From contig NZ_JAFFJU010000002.1 in the NCBI RefSeq assembly GCF_016924655.1, positions 434,001 to 498,000 of the forward strand: DNA of 64,000 nucleotides, written 5' to 3'. The notes beneath the pieces are model-generated. The model was not told the origin of the DNA, searched no databases, and saw only the letters and a list, made by a program, of their open reading frames with translations. Of this stretch, positions 29,598-38,277 are shown in pieces (the stretch's first letter is position 1; every line of letters starts with the position of its first letter). Position numbers and translations under genes: made by a program. Origin of the DNA: Sphingomonas arenae. Lineage in GTDB: Bacteria; Pseudomonadota; Alphaproteobacteria; Sphingomonadales; Sphingomonadaceae.

Positions 29598-30269
29598 ATG
29601 CCTTATACCGCCATCCTGTTCGACATCGACGGCACGCTCGTCGACAGCAACGACTATCACGTGCTCGCGTGGGACCGGCCGTTCCGCGAGGCAGGTCATG
29701 ATTTCAATCGCAAGACGCTGCACGATCAGGTCGGCAAGGGATCGGACAATTATGTGCCGTCCTTGCTGCCGGGCATATCGGACGCTGAAGCGGAGCGGCT
29801 CGGCGACGCGCACGGCCGCATCTACAAGCAGGACTATCTTTCGGCCGTGCGCCCGTTCCCCGGTGCGCGGGAGCTGTTGCGACGCTGCAAGGACGAGGGC
29901 ATGAAGGTCGCCCTGGCGTCATCCGCGTCCGGGCCGGAGCTCCAGCACTACCTGACATTACTGGACTGCAAGGACGTCATCGACGGCTACACGAGCGCGG
30001 ACGACGTCGGCTGCAGCAAGCCGTGTCCCGACATCTTCGAAGCAGCGCGCGAGAAGCTGGGAGTGCCGGCGCCGGAGGCGCTGGTGATCGGCGACACACC
30101 GTATGACATCCAGGCAGCGTGCCGTGCGGGCATGCAGGCGATCGCGGTTCGCTCGGGAGGGTTCTCGGACCCGGCATTGCAGGGCGCGATCGCCATCTAT
30201 GACGATGTCGCAGCCCTGCTCGCGCGGTTTGATGCTTCGCCGCTCAGCCGCATCGAGGAAGCCGTATAG
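29598..30269 (+). CDS. HAD family hydrolase, beta-phosphoglucomutase-like
   Basis: 223 residues. Haloacid-dehalogenase fold with all motifs: ILFDIDGTLVDSN (nucleophile Asp10 and Asp12), ALASSASGPE (motif II Ser), KPCPDIFEAA (motif III Lys) and VIGDTPYDIQAA (motif IV). The cap is the helical C1 type of the phosphoglycolate phosphatase/beta-phosphoglucomutase group; the substrate is a small phosphorylated metabolite that cannot be named. 26 bases after the DUF72 gene on the same strand. Confidence 0.92.
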   Translation: MPYTAILFDIDGTLVDSNDYHVLAWDRPFREAGHDFNRKTLHDQVGKGSDNYVPSLLPGISDAEAERLGDAHGRIYKQDYLSAVRPFPGARELLRRCKDEGMKVALASSASGPELQHYLTLLDCKDVIDGYTSADDVGCSKPCPDIFEAAREKLGVPAPEALVIGDTPYDIQAACRAGMQAIAVRSGGFSDPALQGAIAIYDDVAALLARFDASPLSRIEEAV

Positions 30270-30274
30270 GCCAC

Positions 30275-30562
30275 CTACTCCGTCGGCGAGTTCGGGGTCC
30301 CGGTCGGCTGCTCCTCACCGAGCTGGCCGCCGCCGTGGTAATCAATGCGGGTCTGTCCACCGTGTCCGCCGAACTTGTCGGGACCGTCCGGATTGTCACC
30401 CTTGCCTGTGTGCGGATTCGGATAGGCTCCGCCGCCGGACTCACCGGTATTTTGCAGGCCGCCAGCCTGATCGTCATCGCGGCGGGACGCGAGTTCGCCA
30501 TTTTCGTCCGCCATCTCTCGACGGGTCGCGCCGCCATCGGCCTGCATCGGCTGCTTGGTCAT
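30275..30562 (-). CDS. Small Gly-rich, probably disordered protein
   Basis: 95 residues from the ATG at 30562, which has GGAGG six bases upstream; an ATG four codons earlier would place that Shine-Dalgarno inside the gene. Very hydrophilic, with runs of Gly, Asp, Asn, Pro and His (GGGAYPNPHTGKGDNPDG, then FGGHGGQTRIDYHGGGQLG). No signal peptide, membrane segment or cysteine. Looks like an intrinsically disordered, possibly stress-related protein; function unknown. Stop lies six bases from the convergent HAD gene stop. Confidence 0.7.
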   Translation of the reverse strand: MTKQPMQADGGATRREMADENGELASRRDDDQAGGLQNTGESGGGAYPNPHTGKGDNPDGPDKFGGHGGQTRIDYHGGGQLGEEQPTGTPNSPTE

Positions 30563-30622
30563 GAAAACCTCCATGTCTGAACGACTTGAAGGCAGAACCC
30601 GAGGAGAGGCCTGGCTGTTCCC

Positions 30623-31303
30623 CTAGCGGGCGAGCAGCGGGCCGAACCGGGCGACGGCGGCGGCGGGATCGTCCTCTCCCCACACTGCCGAGCAGGTGGC
30701 CAGAAAGTCCGCTCCGGCTTCGACCAGCGGCCGGGCGTTGGCCGGGGTGATGCCGCCGATTGCCACGCAGGGGATGGTGAACAGGGTGGACCACCAGCTC
30801 AAGATGGAGGGCTCCGGCCGATGCTCCGTCTCCTTGGTGCTGGTCGGATAGAAAGCCCCGAACGCCACATAATCGGCGCCGGCCTCCCCCGCTTCCATGG
30901 CGAGGTGGCGACTGTCGTGACAGGTCACGCCGATCTGGGCGGAAGGGCCCAGGATGGCGCGGGCTTCGCGCGGGTCGCCGTCACCCTGGCCGAGGTGAAC
31001 GCCATCGGCCCCGATCCGCTTGGCGAGGGCTACGCTGTCGTTGACGATGAACGCGACCTCCCGCTCGGCACAGATCGCCTGGAGCGGCTCCGCCAATCGG
31101 GCGAGCTCATGCTGGTCAACGTCCTTCACCCGAAGCTGGAAGGCGCTGACCAGCCCGGGTTCGAGCGCGGCGCGTAGCCGGTCCGGAAACGCGCCGCCCA
31201 CCTGCTGAGGGCTGATCAGGTAGAGCCGGCAGGGGCCCTGCCCGTCCGCTTCGAAGCGCTCGGCAAAGCCGGAGAGGTCGGGAAGGTCGGTGTCGTCAGT
31301 CAT
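30623..31303 (-). CDS. thiE: Thiamine-phosphate synthase
   Basis: 226 residues. Joins hydroxymethylpyrimidine diphosphate and thiazole phosphate to thiamine phosphate. TIM-barrel signatures: SAFQLRVKD, AFIVNDSVALAKRIGADGVHLGQGD, VTCHDSRHLAMEAGEAGADYV-type strand, FGAFYPTSTKE and CVAIGGITPANARPLVEAGA. It carries about 25 extra N-terminal residues. No thiamine riboswitch was recognised upstream, where repeat B lies instead. It may be cotranscribed with fba, the enzyme's neighbour on the same strand. Confidence 0.92.
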   Translation of the reverse strand: MTDDTDLPDLSGFAERFEADGQGPCRLYLISPQQVGGAFPDRLRAALEPGLVSAFQLRVKDVDQHELARLAEPLQAICAEREVAFIVNDSVALAKRIGADGVHLGQGDGDPREARAILGPSAQIGVTCHDSRHLAMEAGEAGADYVAFGAFYPTSTKETEHRPEPSILSWWSTLFTIPCVAIGGITPANARPLVEAGADFLATCSAVWGEDDPAAAVARFGPLLAR

Positions 31304-31304
31304 G

Positions 31305-31397
31305 GCGGTGACCCCCGCGAAGGCGGGAGTTCGTCTCCCAGCCGTCGGCGCCGCTGGAACGTCCAGAGCTGGATTCCCCCCTGCGCGGGAATAAGGG
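31305..31397. repeat. Intergenic repeat B, copy 1 (fba-thiE gap)
   Basis: Contains CCCCGCGAAGGCGGG at about 31313-31327, followed further on by GGATTCCCCCCTGCGCGGGA. This CCCGCGAAGGCGGG core with flanking GGATCC/GGATTCC-like sequence also occurs at 48963-49090 and is typical of dispersed palindromes in sphingomonad genomes. It fills the whole fba-thiE gap. Confidence 0.65.
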
Positions 31398-31414
31398 CGT
31401 GGTTCCGCACCAGG

Positions 31415-32314
31415 TCAGGCCGGAACCTTGTCGGTCGAAGCTGCGTGGATCTCGTCGATGGCGCCGCTCAATGAGGTGTTGAATTCCTCGTCGCTCATCT
31501 GGTGGCGGAGATCGGAGAGCAGCGCGCGGGAGAAGCTGGCGATCATGCCGGGGTTCTTCGCCAGCTCGCGGCAGGCCTCTTCGCGGCTGAAGCCACCGGA
31601 CAACGCCACCACGCGCAGCACGCGGGGATGGTCCACCAGCGGCTGGAACAGGCCGGGCTCCGCCGGAATGGAGAGCTTGAGCATGACCTCGCTGCCTTCC
31701 GGCAGACGATCCAGGTGGCGCAGGATCTCGTCCTTGAGGATGCGGTCGGAGGCGGCGCGGTCGGCGCTCTTGATGTTCACTTCGGGCTCAATGATCGGCA
31801 CCAGGCCGTGGCGCAGCACCTGGGTGGCGACCTCGAACTGCTGGCCGACGATCTCGGCGATTCCCGCTTCGTTCGCCTGGTTGATGACCGAGCGCTCCTT
31901 GGTGCCGAAAACGCCAAGGCTCTTGGCGCGGGTCAGGAGGGCGTCGAGGTCCGGCATCGGCTTCATCAGCTGAACGCCGTTAGCCTCGTCCTCCAGGCCC
32001 TTGTCGATCTTGATGAACGGCACGACGCCGCGCTCGATCAGCGCCTGCGGGGTCGGCTTGCCCTCGACTTCGCCGTCCATGGTGCGTTCGAACAGGATGG
32101 CGCCGATGACCTTTTCGCCCGTGAAGCAGGGCGAGGTGATGATCCGCGAGCGCATCTGGTGGATGAGGCCGAACATCTCCTCGTCGTTGCTCCACGCGCC
32201 GTCCTCGATGCCATAGCCCTTGAGCGCCTTGGGCGTGGAGCCGCCGCTCTGGTCGAGCGCGGCGATGAAGCCCTGCCCTGCCGCGATCTTCTCGCGCATC
32301 TGCTGGTTGTTCAT
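31415..32314 (-). CDS. Fructose-bisphosphate aldolase class I
   Basis: 299 residues from ATG 32314, seven bases after GAGGGG; an ATG two codons earlier is only one base from that site. Cleaves fructose-1,6-bisphosphate to two triose phosphates by a Schiff base. The start FIAALDQSGGSTPKALKGYG and the strand VMLKLSIPAEPG with the probable Schiff-base lysine are typical of the class I bacterial group, as is PIIEPEVNIKSADR. Metal-dependent class II aldolases look quite different. Twelve bases after pgk on the same strand. Confidence 0.93.
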   Translation of the reverse strand: MNNQQMREKIAAGQGFIAALDQSGGSTPKALKGYGIEDGAWSNDEEMFGLIHQMRSRIITSPCFTGEKVIGAILFERTMDGEVEGKPTPQALIERGVVPFIKIDKGLEDEANGVQLMKPMPDLDALLTRAKSLGVFGTKERSVINQANEAGIAEIVGQQFEVATQVLRHGLVPIIEPEVNIKSADRAASDRILKDEILRHLDRLPEGSEVMLKLSIPAEPGLFQPLVDHPRVLRVVALSGGFSREEACRELAKNPGMIASFSRALLSDLRHQMSDEEFNTSLSGAIDEIHAASTDKVPA

Positions 32315-32325
32315 GGTCATTCCCC

Positions 32326-33531
32326 TCAGTTCTGCATCAGGGCTGCAACGCCAGGCAGCGTGCGCCCTTCCATCCACTCCAGAAATGCTCCGCCTGCAGT
32401 CGAGACGAAGCTGAAGCTGTCGGTCACGCCGGCATGGTTGAGCGCCGCGACCGTGTCGCCGCCGCCTGCGACCGAGACCAGGCTGCCGTCCTGGGTCAGC
32501 GCGGCCGCGATCTTTGCCAGCGCTACCGTGGCAGTATCGAACGGCCGGGTCTCGAAAGCGCCGAGCGGGCCGTTCCAGACGAGCGTGCGGCAAGTCTTGA
32601 GCGCGTCGCCGAGCGCCTCGACCGCGGCCGGCCCGACGTCGAGGATCATCTCGTCAGGCGCGACTTCGTGCACGTTGACGGTGCGGAGGCTCGGCGGATT
32701 GGAGGCGAACTCCTTCGCCACGACCACGTCGTACGGGAGGTGCACGGTGCAGCCGGCCTGATCGGCACGGTCGAGGATGCTCTCGGCCTCGCCGGTCAGG
32801 TCATGCTCGCAGAGCGACTTGCCGACATTGACCCCGCGCGCGGCCAAGAAGGTGTTGGCCATGCCGCCACCGATGATCAGGTGATCGACCTTGCCGACGA
32901 GGTGCCCGAGCACGGCGAGCTTGGACGAAACCTTCGCCCCGCCCACGACGGCCGCGACCGGTCGTTCAGGGTTGCCGAGTGCCTTCTCGAGCGCGGTGAG
33001 TTCCGCTTCCATGGCCCGGCCGGCGAAGCTCGGCAGGAGATGCGCGACGCCCTCGGTTGAGCAGTGCGCCCGATGCGCGGCGGAGAAGGCGTCGTTGACG
33101 TAAAAGTCGCCGAGCGCCGCCATGGCACGGCTCAGCTCGGGGTCGTTCTGTTCTTCCTCGGCATGGAAGCGGGTGTTCTCCAGTACGCCGATCGAGCCGG
33201 CGGTCATGGTGGTGACGGCCCGCTCCGCGTCCGGGCCGGCGCAATCCTCGATGAAGCGCACGGAGCGACCGGTGAGGTCGGTCAGCGGCTTCACCAGCAA
33301 GGCGGTGCTCATGTCCGGGCGGCGCTGACCCTTGGGCCGGCCGAAGTGGCTGAGCAGCAGCACGATCGCGCCGCGATCCGAGAGTTCCAGAATGGTCGGA
33401 AGTGCAGCCTTGAGGCGGGTCGCGTCGCTGACGGCGCCGTCCTGCATGGGCACGTTGAGGTCCACCCGGACGAGCACGCGCTTGCGGGTGAGGTCCGGGG
33501 GGAGGTCGTCGAGGGTCTTGAAGTTAGCCAA
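32326..33531 (-). CDS. pgk: Phosphoglycerate kinase
   Basis: 401 residues, full length. Transfers phosphate between 1,3-bisphosphoglycerate and ADP. Signatures: [17 protein letters not shown] near the N-terminus, [23 protein letters not shown] (hinge region), [14 protein letters not shown] and the nucleotide loop [13 protein letters not shown]. Part of the tkt-gap-pgk-fba cluster; a degenerate repeat A copy separates it from gap. Confidence 0.98.
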   Translation of the reverse strand: MANFKTLDDLPPDLTRKRVLVRVDLNVPMQDGAVSDATRLKAALPTILELSDRGAIVLLLSHFGRPKGQRRPDMSTALLVKPLTDLTGRSVRFIEDCAGPDAERAVTTMTAGSIGVLENTRFHAEEEQNDPELSRAMAALGDFYVNDAFSAAHRAHCSTEGVAHLLPSFAGRAMEAELTALEKALGNPERPVAAVVGGAKVSSKLAVLGHLVGKVDHLIIGGGMANTFLAARGVNVGKSLCEHDLTGEAESILDRADQAGCTVHLPYDVVVAKEFASNPPSLRTVNVHEVAPDEMILDVGPAAVEALGDALKTCRTLVWNGPLGAFETRPFDTATVALAKIAAALTQDGSLVSVAGGGDTVAALNHAGVTDSFSFVSTAGGAFLEWMEGRTLPGVAALMQN

Positions 33532-33547
33532 TCGTCGTTCCTGTAAA

Positions 33548-33631
33548 TCGCTCGCCCTGAGCGGAAGGCCATTAGGCCTGCAGTCGAAGGGCGCCCTTCG
33601 ACTTCGCTTCGCTCCGCCCAGGACGAGCGGA
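33548..33631. repeat. Degenerate palindromic repeat A, copy 4 (gap-pgk gap)
   Basis: CGCTCGCCCTGAGCGGAAGG at the left and a partly complementary right end (GCTCCGCCCAGGACGAGCGG), with CGAAGGGCGCCCTTCG as an inner perfect palindrome. It shares the CTGAGC and GTCGAAGGG elements of repeat A but is more diverged. Lies in the 111 bases between gap and pgk. Confidence 0.55.
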
Positions 33632-33642
33632 TTTCAACTACC

Positions 33643-34650
33643 CTACCCCAGCTTCGCCATCGCGCAGGCGGTGTCGACCATGCGGTTGGAGAAGCCCCAT
33701 TCGTTGTCGTACCAGCTGACGACGCGGACCAGCTTGCCCTCGAGCACCGCCGTTTCGAGGCTGTCAACGGTCGAGCTCGCCGGATTGTGGTTGAGGTCGA
33801 TCGAGACCAGAGGCTCGTCCGTGTAGGCGAGGATCCCCTTAAGGGGGCCGCTTTCGCTTGCGGCCTTCAGCGCACCATTGACCTCGTCCAGCGTCGTGTC
33901 GCGCTTGGGCGTGAACGTCAGGTCGACGAGGCTGACGTTCGGCGTCGGCACCCGCACGGCCGATCCGTCGAGCTTGCCCTTGAGTTCCGGCAGCACCTCA
34001 CCGACCGCGCGTGCCGCGCCTGTGGTGGTCGGGATGATCGACATGCCCGCAGCCCGCGCACGGCGCATGTCGCTGTGGATCTGGTCCAGGATCTTCTGGT
34101 CGTTGGTATAGGCGTGGATGGTGGTCATCAGGCCACGTTCGATGCCAATGACATCGTTCAGCACCTTGGCGACCGGCGCCAGGCAGTTGGTCGTGCAGCT
34201 GGCGTTGGAGACGATCGTGTGCTCGGCCGTCAGCTTGTCATGGTTCACACCATAAACCACAGTCAGGTCCGCGCCCTTGGCCGGGGCGGAGATCAGGACG
34301 CGCTTGGCACCCGCGTCAATGTGCTTCTGGCCGCCCTCCTTGGAGGTGAAGAAGCCGGTGCATTCCAGCGCCAGCTCGACGCCATGCTCGCGGTGCGGCA
34401 GGTTGGCAGGATCGCGCTCTGCGGTGACGGCAATGCGCTTGCCATTGATGACGATGTCGTTGCCCTCGGCGCGAACTTCGCCCGGGAATGGGCCATGGAC
34501 GCTGTCCCGCTTGAACAGCAGCGCGTTCGACTTGGCGTCGGCGAGGTCGTTGATCCCGACCAGCTCCAGCCCGCAGTCCGGACGCTCCAGGATGGCACGC
34601 GCGACCAGGCGACCGATGCGGCCGAACCCGTTGATGGCAACTTTGGTCAT
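33643..34650 (-). CDS. gap: Glyceraldehyde-3-phosphate dehydrogenase, type I
   Basis: 335 residues. Oxidises glyceraldehyde-3-phosphate to 1,3-bisphosphoglycerate with NAD(P). Rossmann start [17 protein letters not shown], catalytic cysteine in [19 protein letters not shown], and C-terminal [17 protein letters not shown] overlaps the transketolase stop (ATGA), so it is translationally coupled to tkt. Confidence 0.98.
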   Translation of the reverse strand: MTKVAINGFGRIGRLVARAILERPDCGLELVGINDLADAKSNALLFKRDSVHGPFPGEVRAEGNDIVINGKRIAVTAERDPANLPHREHGVELALECTGFFTSKEGGQKHIDAGAKRVLISAPAKGADLTVVYGVNHDKLTAEHTIVSNASCTTNCLAPVAKVLNDVIGIERGLMTTIHAYTNDQKILDQIHSDMRRARAAGMSIIPTTTGAARAVGEVLPELKGKLDGSAVRVPTPNVSLVDLTFTPKRDTTLDEVNGALKAASESGPLKGILAYTDEPLVSIDLNHNPASSTVDSLETAVLEGKLVRVVSWYDNEWGFSNRMVDTACAMAKLG

Positions 34651-36635
34651 CTCATCTCCCTTTGATCAAGGTGGCCGAGGATGCGATCGGTGATCGCGTC
34701 CGGCGTGAGCCCGAAGTGGGCGTACAAGTCCTTGGCGGGCGCCGAAGCGCCAAAGCCGTCGATGCCGATGCGCAGGCCATGCAGGCCCGTGTAACGCTCC
34801 CACCCGATGGTGCTGCCTGCCTCGATGGATACGCGCAGGATCTGGCGATTGGAGACGTCCGGGAGGATGTCCTCCCGGTAGTCCGCCGGCTGCGCGTCGA
34901 ACAGCGTGGTCGACGGCATGGACACGACGTCCGCACCGATCCCCTGCGCTTCCAGCTTCTCGGCCACCCCCAACGCAATCTCCACCTCGGAGCCGGTGGC
35001 GAGCAGGATCACTTTCCGCTCGCCCGCAGCGTTACGGAGGCGATACGCTCCACGCGCGCAAAGGTTCTCGTCGGCCATTTCGGTCCGCACTGGCTTCAGA
35101 TTCTGACGTGACAGCGCCAGCAGTGATGGGCCGTCGTCCTGCAGGGCGAGTGCCCAGCACTCGGCCGTCTCCACAGCATCCGCCGGGCGATAAACGTGCA
35201 GGCCCGGCATGCAGCGCAGCGATTGCAGGTGTTCGATCGGCTGGTGGGTGGGACCGTCCTCGCCCAGGCCGATGGAGTCATGCGTCATCACGTAGATGAC
35301 CCTTGCGCGCTGAAGTGCGGATAACCGGATCGCGGGGCGGCAATAGTCGGAGAAGACCAGGAAGGTCCCGCCGTACGGGATCACGCCGCCATGCAGCGCC
35401 ATGCCGTTCATGGCCGCGGACATGCCGAACTCACGGATGCCGTAGTAGATGTAGCGGCCGGAATAATCCTCCGCCGTCAGCGGCTGCAGTGCCTTGGTCT
35501 TGGTGTTGTTAGAGCCGGTGAGGTCCGCCGAGCCCCCGATGGTGGCAGGGATCGCCGTATTGATCACCTCCAGCGCCATCTCGGACGCCTTGCGGGTGGC
35601 GACGGTCGGCGGGTTGGCGATCAGCGCATCGACGTAAGGCTTGAGCCAGCGCTGGTCCGCCTTGCCACTGATGCGGGCGAGGAACTCTTCCTTGCGGCTG
35701 CTGGCGTTCAGCCGCTGCTCCCATGCCAGGCGGTCGGCCCGGCCGCGTTCGCCCGCCTTGAGCCAGGCCGAGCGCACGTCCTCGGGAATGGTGAACTCGG
35801 CGGGTTCGAGACCGAGCTCCTTGCGGGCGGCCTCGACCTCATCCTTGCCCAGGGCCGCCCCGTGCGTCGCGGACGTGCCCTGCTTGTTGGGCGCGCCGAA
35901 GCCGATGATGGTCTTGCACCGGATGAGGCTCGGGCGGTGATCGGCCAGCGCCTTCTCGATGGCCTGGCCAACCTTGCCGCCATCCATGCCGTCGCACTCG
36001 ACGGTGTGCCAGCCCATCGCGGCATGGCGGGCCATCACGTCTTCGTTCCGGCTGAGGTCCGTCGAACCGTCGATGGTGATCTGATTGTCGTCCCACAGGA
36101 CGATCAGGCGTCCGAGCTTGAGGTGCCCGGCAAGGCCGGCCGCCTCGTGGTTGATGCCTTCCATCAGGCAGCCGTCACCCGCGATCACGAAGGTGCGGTG
36201 ATCAACCAGTTCGTCGCCATAGATGGCGTTGAGGTGGCGCTCGGCAATCGCCATGCCGACGGCGGTCGCGAGCCCCTGGCCTAGTGGGCCGGTGGTGGTT
36301 TCGATGCCGGGAAGCTCGAAGTTCTCCGGGTGACCGGCGCATGGGCTGTGCAGCTGACGGAAGCGCTTGATGTCCTCCATCGTCGGCCGCTCGTAGCCGA
36401 GCAGGTGCAGCAGCGCGTAGATCAGCATGGAGCCATGCCCGGCGGACAGGACGAAGCGGTCGCGATCGGGCCACTTCGGATCGGCCGGGTCGAACTTCAG
36501 GTGCCGTGTGAAAAGCGCCGTCGCGGCGTCGGCCATTCCCATCGGCATGCCCGGATGACCACTGTTGGCGGTCTCCACCGCATCCATCGCCAGTGCGCGG
36601 ATGGCATTGGCAAGGCGGCGCTGCGTCGGCTGCAT
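34647..36635 (-). CDS. tkt: Transketolase
   Basis: 662 residues. Thiamine-diphosphate enzyme of the non-oxidative pentose phosphate pathway. N-terminal signature (about 6-35) with [21 protein letters not shown]-binding motif [28 protein letters not shown]; and the pyrimidine domain motif [20 protein letters not shown]. First of the tkt-gap-pgk-fba-thiE series, which resembles the glycolysis/Calvin clusters of proteobacteria but has no Rubisco or phosphoribulokinase. GGAGC lies before the start. Confidence 0.98.
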   Translation of the reverse strand: MQPTQRRLANAIRALAMDAVETANSGHPGMPMGMADAATALFTRHLKFDPADPKWPDRDRFVLSAGHGSMLIYALLHLLGYERPTMEDIKRFRQLHSPCAGHPENFELPGIETTTGPLGQGLATAVGMAIAERHLNAIYGDELVDHRTFVIAGDGCLMEGINHEAAGLAGHLKLGRLIVLWDDNQITIDGSTDLSRNEDVMARHAAMGWHTVECDGMDGGKVGQAIEKALADHRPSLIRCKTIIGFGAPNKQGTSATHGAALGKDEVEAARKELGLEPAEFTIPEDVRSAWLKAGERGRADRLAWEQRLNASSRKEEFLARISGKADQRWLKPYVDALIANPPTVATRKASEMALEVINTAIPATIGGSADLTGSNNTKTKALQPLTAEDYSGRYIYYGIREFGMSAAMNGMALHGGVIPYGGTFLVFSDYCRPAIRLSALQRARVIYVMTHDSIGLGEDGPTHQPIEHLQSLRCMPGLHVYRPADAVETAECWALALQDDGPSLLALSRQNLKPVRTEMADENLCARGAYRLRNAAGERKVILLATGSEVEIALGVAEKLEAQGIGADVVSMPSTTLFDAQPADYREDILPDVSNRQILRVSIEAGSTIGWERYTGLHGLRIGIDGFGASAPAKDLYAHFGLTPDAITDRILGHLDQREMR

Positions 36636-36772
36636 CGGGGCTCCAGAAATCGTTGCAGCCCTGCACCGGAGTCGGGGAGGGCCGATGGGAAGGCCCCTTT
36701 GGGCGGTGAGCCGAGAGGCGTCAACCTTCGCGCCGCTTGCGAGCGGCTGCGGACAGGCCTAGCTGCTTCATC

Positions 36773-36946
36773 ATGACGCAAGAGGCACTGGAAGCCGCGC
36801 TGGTCCGCGCCGAGCGCGCACTGGCCCGGATCGAACGCATCGCGGAAACGGCGAGCCATGGCCGCGGACGGGACGAGGCTTTGCGCGAAAAGGTCCGGGC
36901 GGCGATTGCGCAGCTCGACGAACTCATCCAGAAGGCGGAGGCCTGA
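36773..36946 (+). CDS. Short coiled-coil protein upstream of zapA (ZauP-like)
   Basis: 57 residues from ATG 36773. One long amphipathic helix: a heptad pattern runs through MTQEALEAALVRAERALARI and on to LREKVRAAIAQLDELIQ. It lies three bases before zapA. In Caulobacter a coiled-coil protein encoded directly upstream of zapA (ZauP) binds ZapA and helps focus the division ring; position and structure fit that role. Sequence alone at this length is not proof. Confidence 0.65.
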   Translation: MTQEALEAALVRAERALARIERIAETASHGRGRDEALREKVRAAIAQLDELIQKAEA

Positions 36947-36949
36947 GCC

Positions 36950-37273
36950 ATGGCCGAGGTGGAACTCAGCATTGCGGGTCGCAGCTATCGCGTAGCCTGC
37001 CGCGACGGCGAGGAGCAGAACCTCCGCCGCGCCGCCGAGATGGTCGACGCCAAGAGCCGGGAGGCGCTAGCCGGGCTGGGCGCCTTGTCGGAGGCGCGCC
37101 AGCTGCTGTTCGCTTCCTTGCTGCTGGCCGACCAGATGATCGAGAAGAACGGGGTTACTGCCCCGCCGCCGCCCCTGCCGCCCGATCCCCAGGTGGTTCG
37201 CCGGGTCGACGCGCTGGCGGAGCGGCTCGAACGGCTCGCGTCGCACCTTGAGAGTGAGGCCGCGAACGCCTAG
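36950..37273 (+). CDS. zapA: Cell division protein ZapA
   Basis: 107 residues. Cytoplasmic FtsZ-ring-associated protein. The N-terminal beta part (VELSIAGRSYRVACRDGEEQ) with LRRAAEMVDAK matches the ZapA globular domain; LLFASLLLADQMI leads into the C-terminal coiled coil, interrupted by a Pro run (APPPPLPPDP). Followed by the 6S RNA and cyclo-ligase genes, the widely conserved order. Confidence 0.93.
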   Translation: MAEVELSIAGRSYRVACRDGEEQNLRRAAEMVDAKSREALAGLGALSEARQLLFASLLLADQMIEKNGVTAPPPPLPPDPQVVRRVDALAERLERLASHLESEAANA

Positions 37274-37278
37274 ATAGG

Positions 37279-37406
37279 CTCCGACGGGTACTGTCAGGCA
37301 CGAGCTCTTCGATATCCCTGAGGCTATTCCCGATCCAAGGGAGCTGTCCCTGCCCGGACCCTGGTCCGGATCACATGGTTCCCACCTGACGTTGTTGGCG
37401 TCAGAG
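37279..37406 (+). ncRNA. ssrS: 6S RNA (ssrS)
   Basis: The 153-base gap between zapA and the 5-formyl-THF cyclo-ligase gene is the usual home of 6S RNA in proteobacteria. The segment folds as a long rod. CTCCGACG at 37279-37286 pairs with CGTCAGAG at 37399-37406 (one mismatch). GTCAGG at about 37303 pairs with CCTGAC at 37384-37389. The GC-rich middle contains CCCGGACC/GGTCCGG, consistent with the apical hairpin. 6S RNA binds the housekeeping RNA polymerase in stationary phase. Ends are approximate. Confidence 0.75.
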
Positions 37407-37426
37407 GATTTCTGAGCAACGACCTT

Positions 37427-38017
37427 ATGGCGGTCCCGTCACCCTCCTTCCTTCCCGACAAGGCCGACTTGCGCAGCGCCATGCGCCAGCGGCGGCGCGA
37501 CTATGCCGCAAGCCTTGCGCCCGAGACCCGCGAAGCTCTGGAAGCCGCTCTCGCGCAAGTGCTCGAAGCACTGCTGTTCAAGGCGACGGTCGTTGCCGGC
37601 TACTTCCCCATGAAGGACGAGGTCAGCACCCTGCCGGCCCTTCGCCGTGCCCAGGCGATCGGCAAGACCGCCGTCCTCCCCGCCTTCGTCGACCGGGACG
37701 CCCGCATGACGTTTCGGGCGGGGGAGCCGCTCGATCCGGGACCATGGGGCATCCTTCAGCCGGAGATGTCCGCACCCACCGTCTCGCCCGACCTCGTCCT
37801 GGTGCCGCTGATCGCGGTGGACCGCGCCGGCAATCGCATCGGCATGGGCAAGGGGCATTACGACCGGGCCTTGCCCGGTCTGCGACAGGCCGGCGCGACC
37901 CTGGTGGGGGTCGGCTGGGACTTCCAGCTGCTCGACGGAGCGCTCCGTCCCGATCCCTGGGACATTCCTCTCGATGCCTTCGCCTCGCCCGGCGGACTGC
38001 AGGAGTTCAAGGCATGA
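37427..38017 (+). CDS. 5-formyltetrahydrofolate cyclo-ligase
   Basis: 196 residues. Converts 5-formyl-THF to 5,10-methenyl-THF with ATP. Recognised by KADLRSAMRQRRRDYA near the start, VAGYFPMKDEVST, and the C-terminal signature DRAGNRIGMGKGHYDRAL. Sits directly downstream of the 6S RNA, an arrangement known from many bacteria where the RNA and this gene share a transcript. Overlaps the DUF2842 gene by four bases. Confidence 0.95.
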   Translation: MAVPSPSFLPDKADLRSAMRQRRRDYAASLAPETREALEAALAQVLEALLFKATVVAGYFPMKDEVSTLPALRRAQAIGKTAVLPAFVDRDARMTFRAGEPLDPGPWGILQPEMSAPTVSPDLVLVPLIAVDRAGNRIGMGKGHYDRALPGLRQAGATLVGVGWDFQLLDGALRPDPWDIPLDAFASPGGLQEFKA

Positions 38018-38238
38018 ATTCACGGTGGCGGACGGTTGCGGGCATCTTCCTGATCATGGCCATCATCATCGTATGGGCCGGGCTGGTCGCGAGCCTGGCC
38101 GGGACGGTGAGCCGTTGGCCAGCCCTCGTTCAGGCACTTTTCTATACCGTCGCTGGGATCATCTGGGTGCTGCCGTTGAAGCCGGTCCTGCGCTGGAGCG
38201 AGACCGGCCGCTGGCGGGCAGATCGTACCCGGACTTGA
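38014..38238 (+). CDS. DUF2842 family small membrane protein
   Basis: 74 residues with two membrane helices (about 7-29 and 41-57); the family end LPLKPVLRWSETGRW is clear. ATG overlaps the cyclo-ligase stop (ATGA). DUF2842 is a small alphaproteobacterial family without known function. Confidence 0.85.
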   Translation: MNSRWRTVAGIFLIMAIIIVWAGLVASLAGTVSRWPALVQALFYTVAGIIWVLPLKPVLRWSETGRWRADRTRT

Positions 38239-38277
38239 AATCCGTTGGTGATTTGCCTAAGTAATACACCTCAGCTT

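Noticed and set aside
31304-31414. Possible thiamine (TPP) riboswitch before thiE
   Set aside because: The conserved CTGAGA and ACCTGA-type elements were not seen; the region is repeat B.
36679-36696. GGGCC/GGCCC hairpin followed by TTT upstream of the ZauP-like gene
   Set aside because: Only five pairs and three Ts; it lies in a divergent promoter region, so termination is unlikely.
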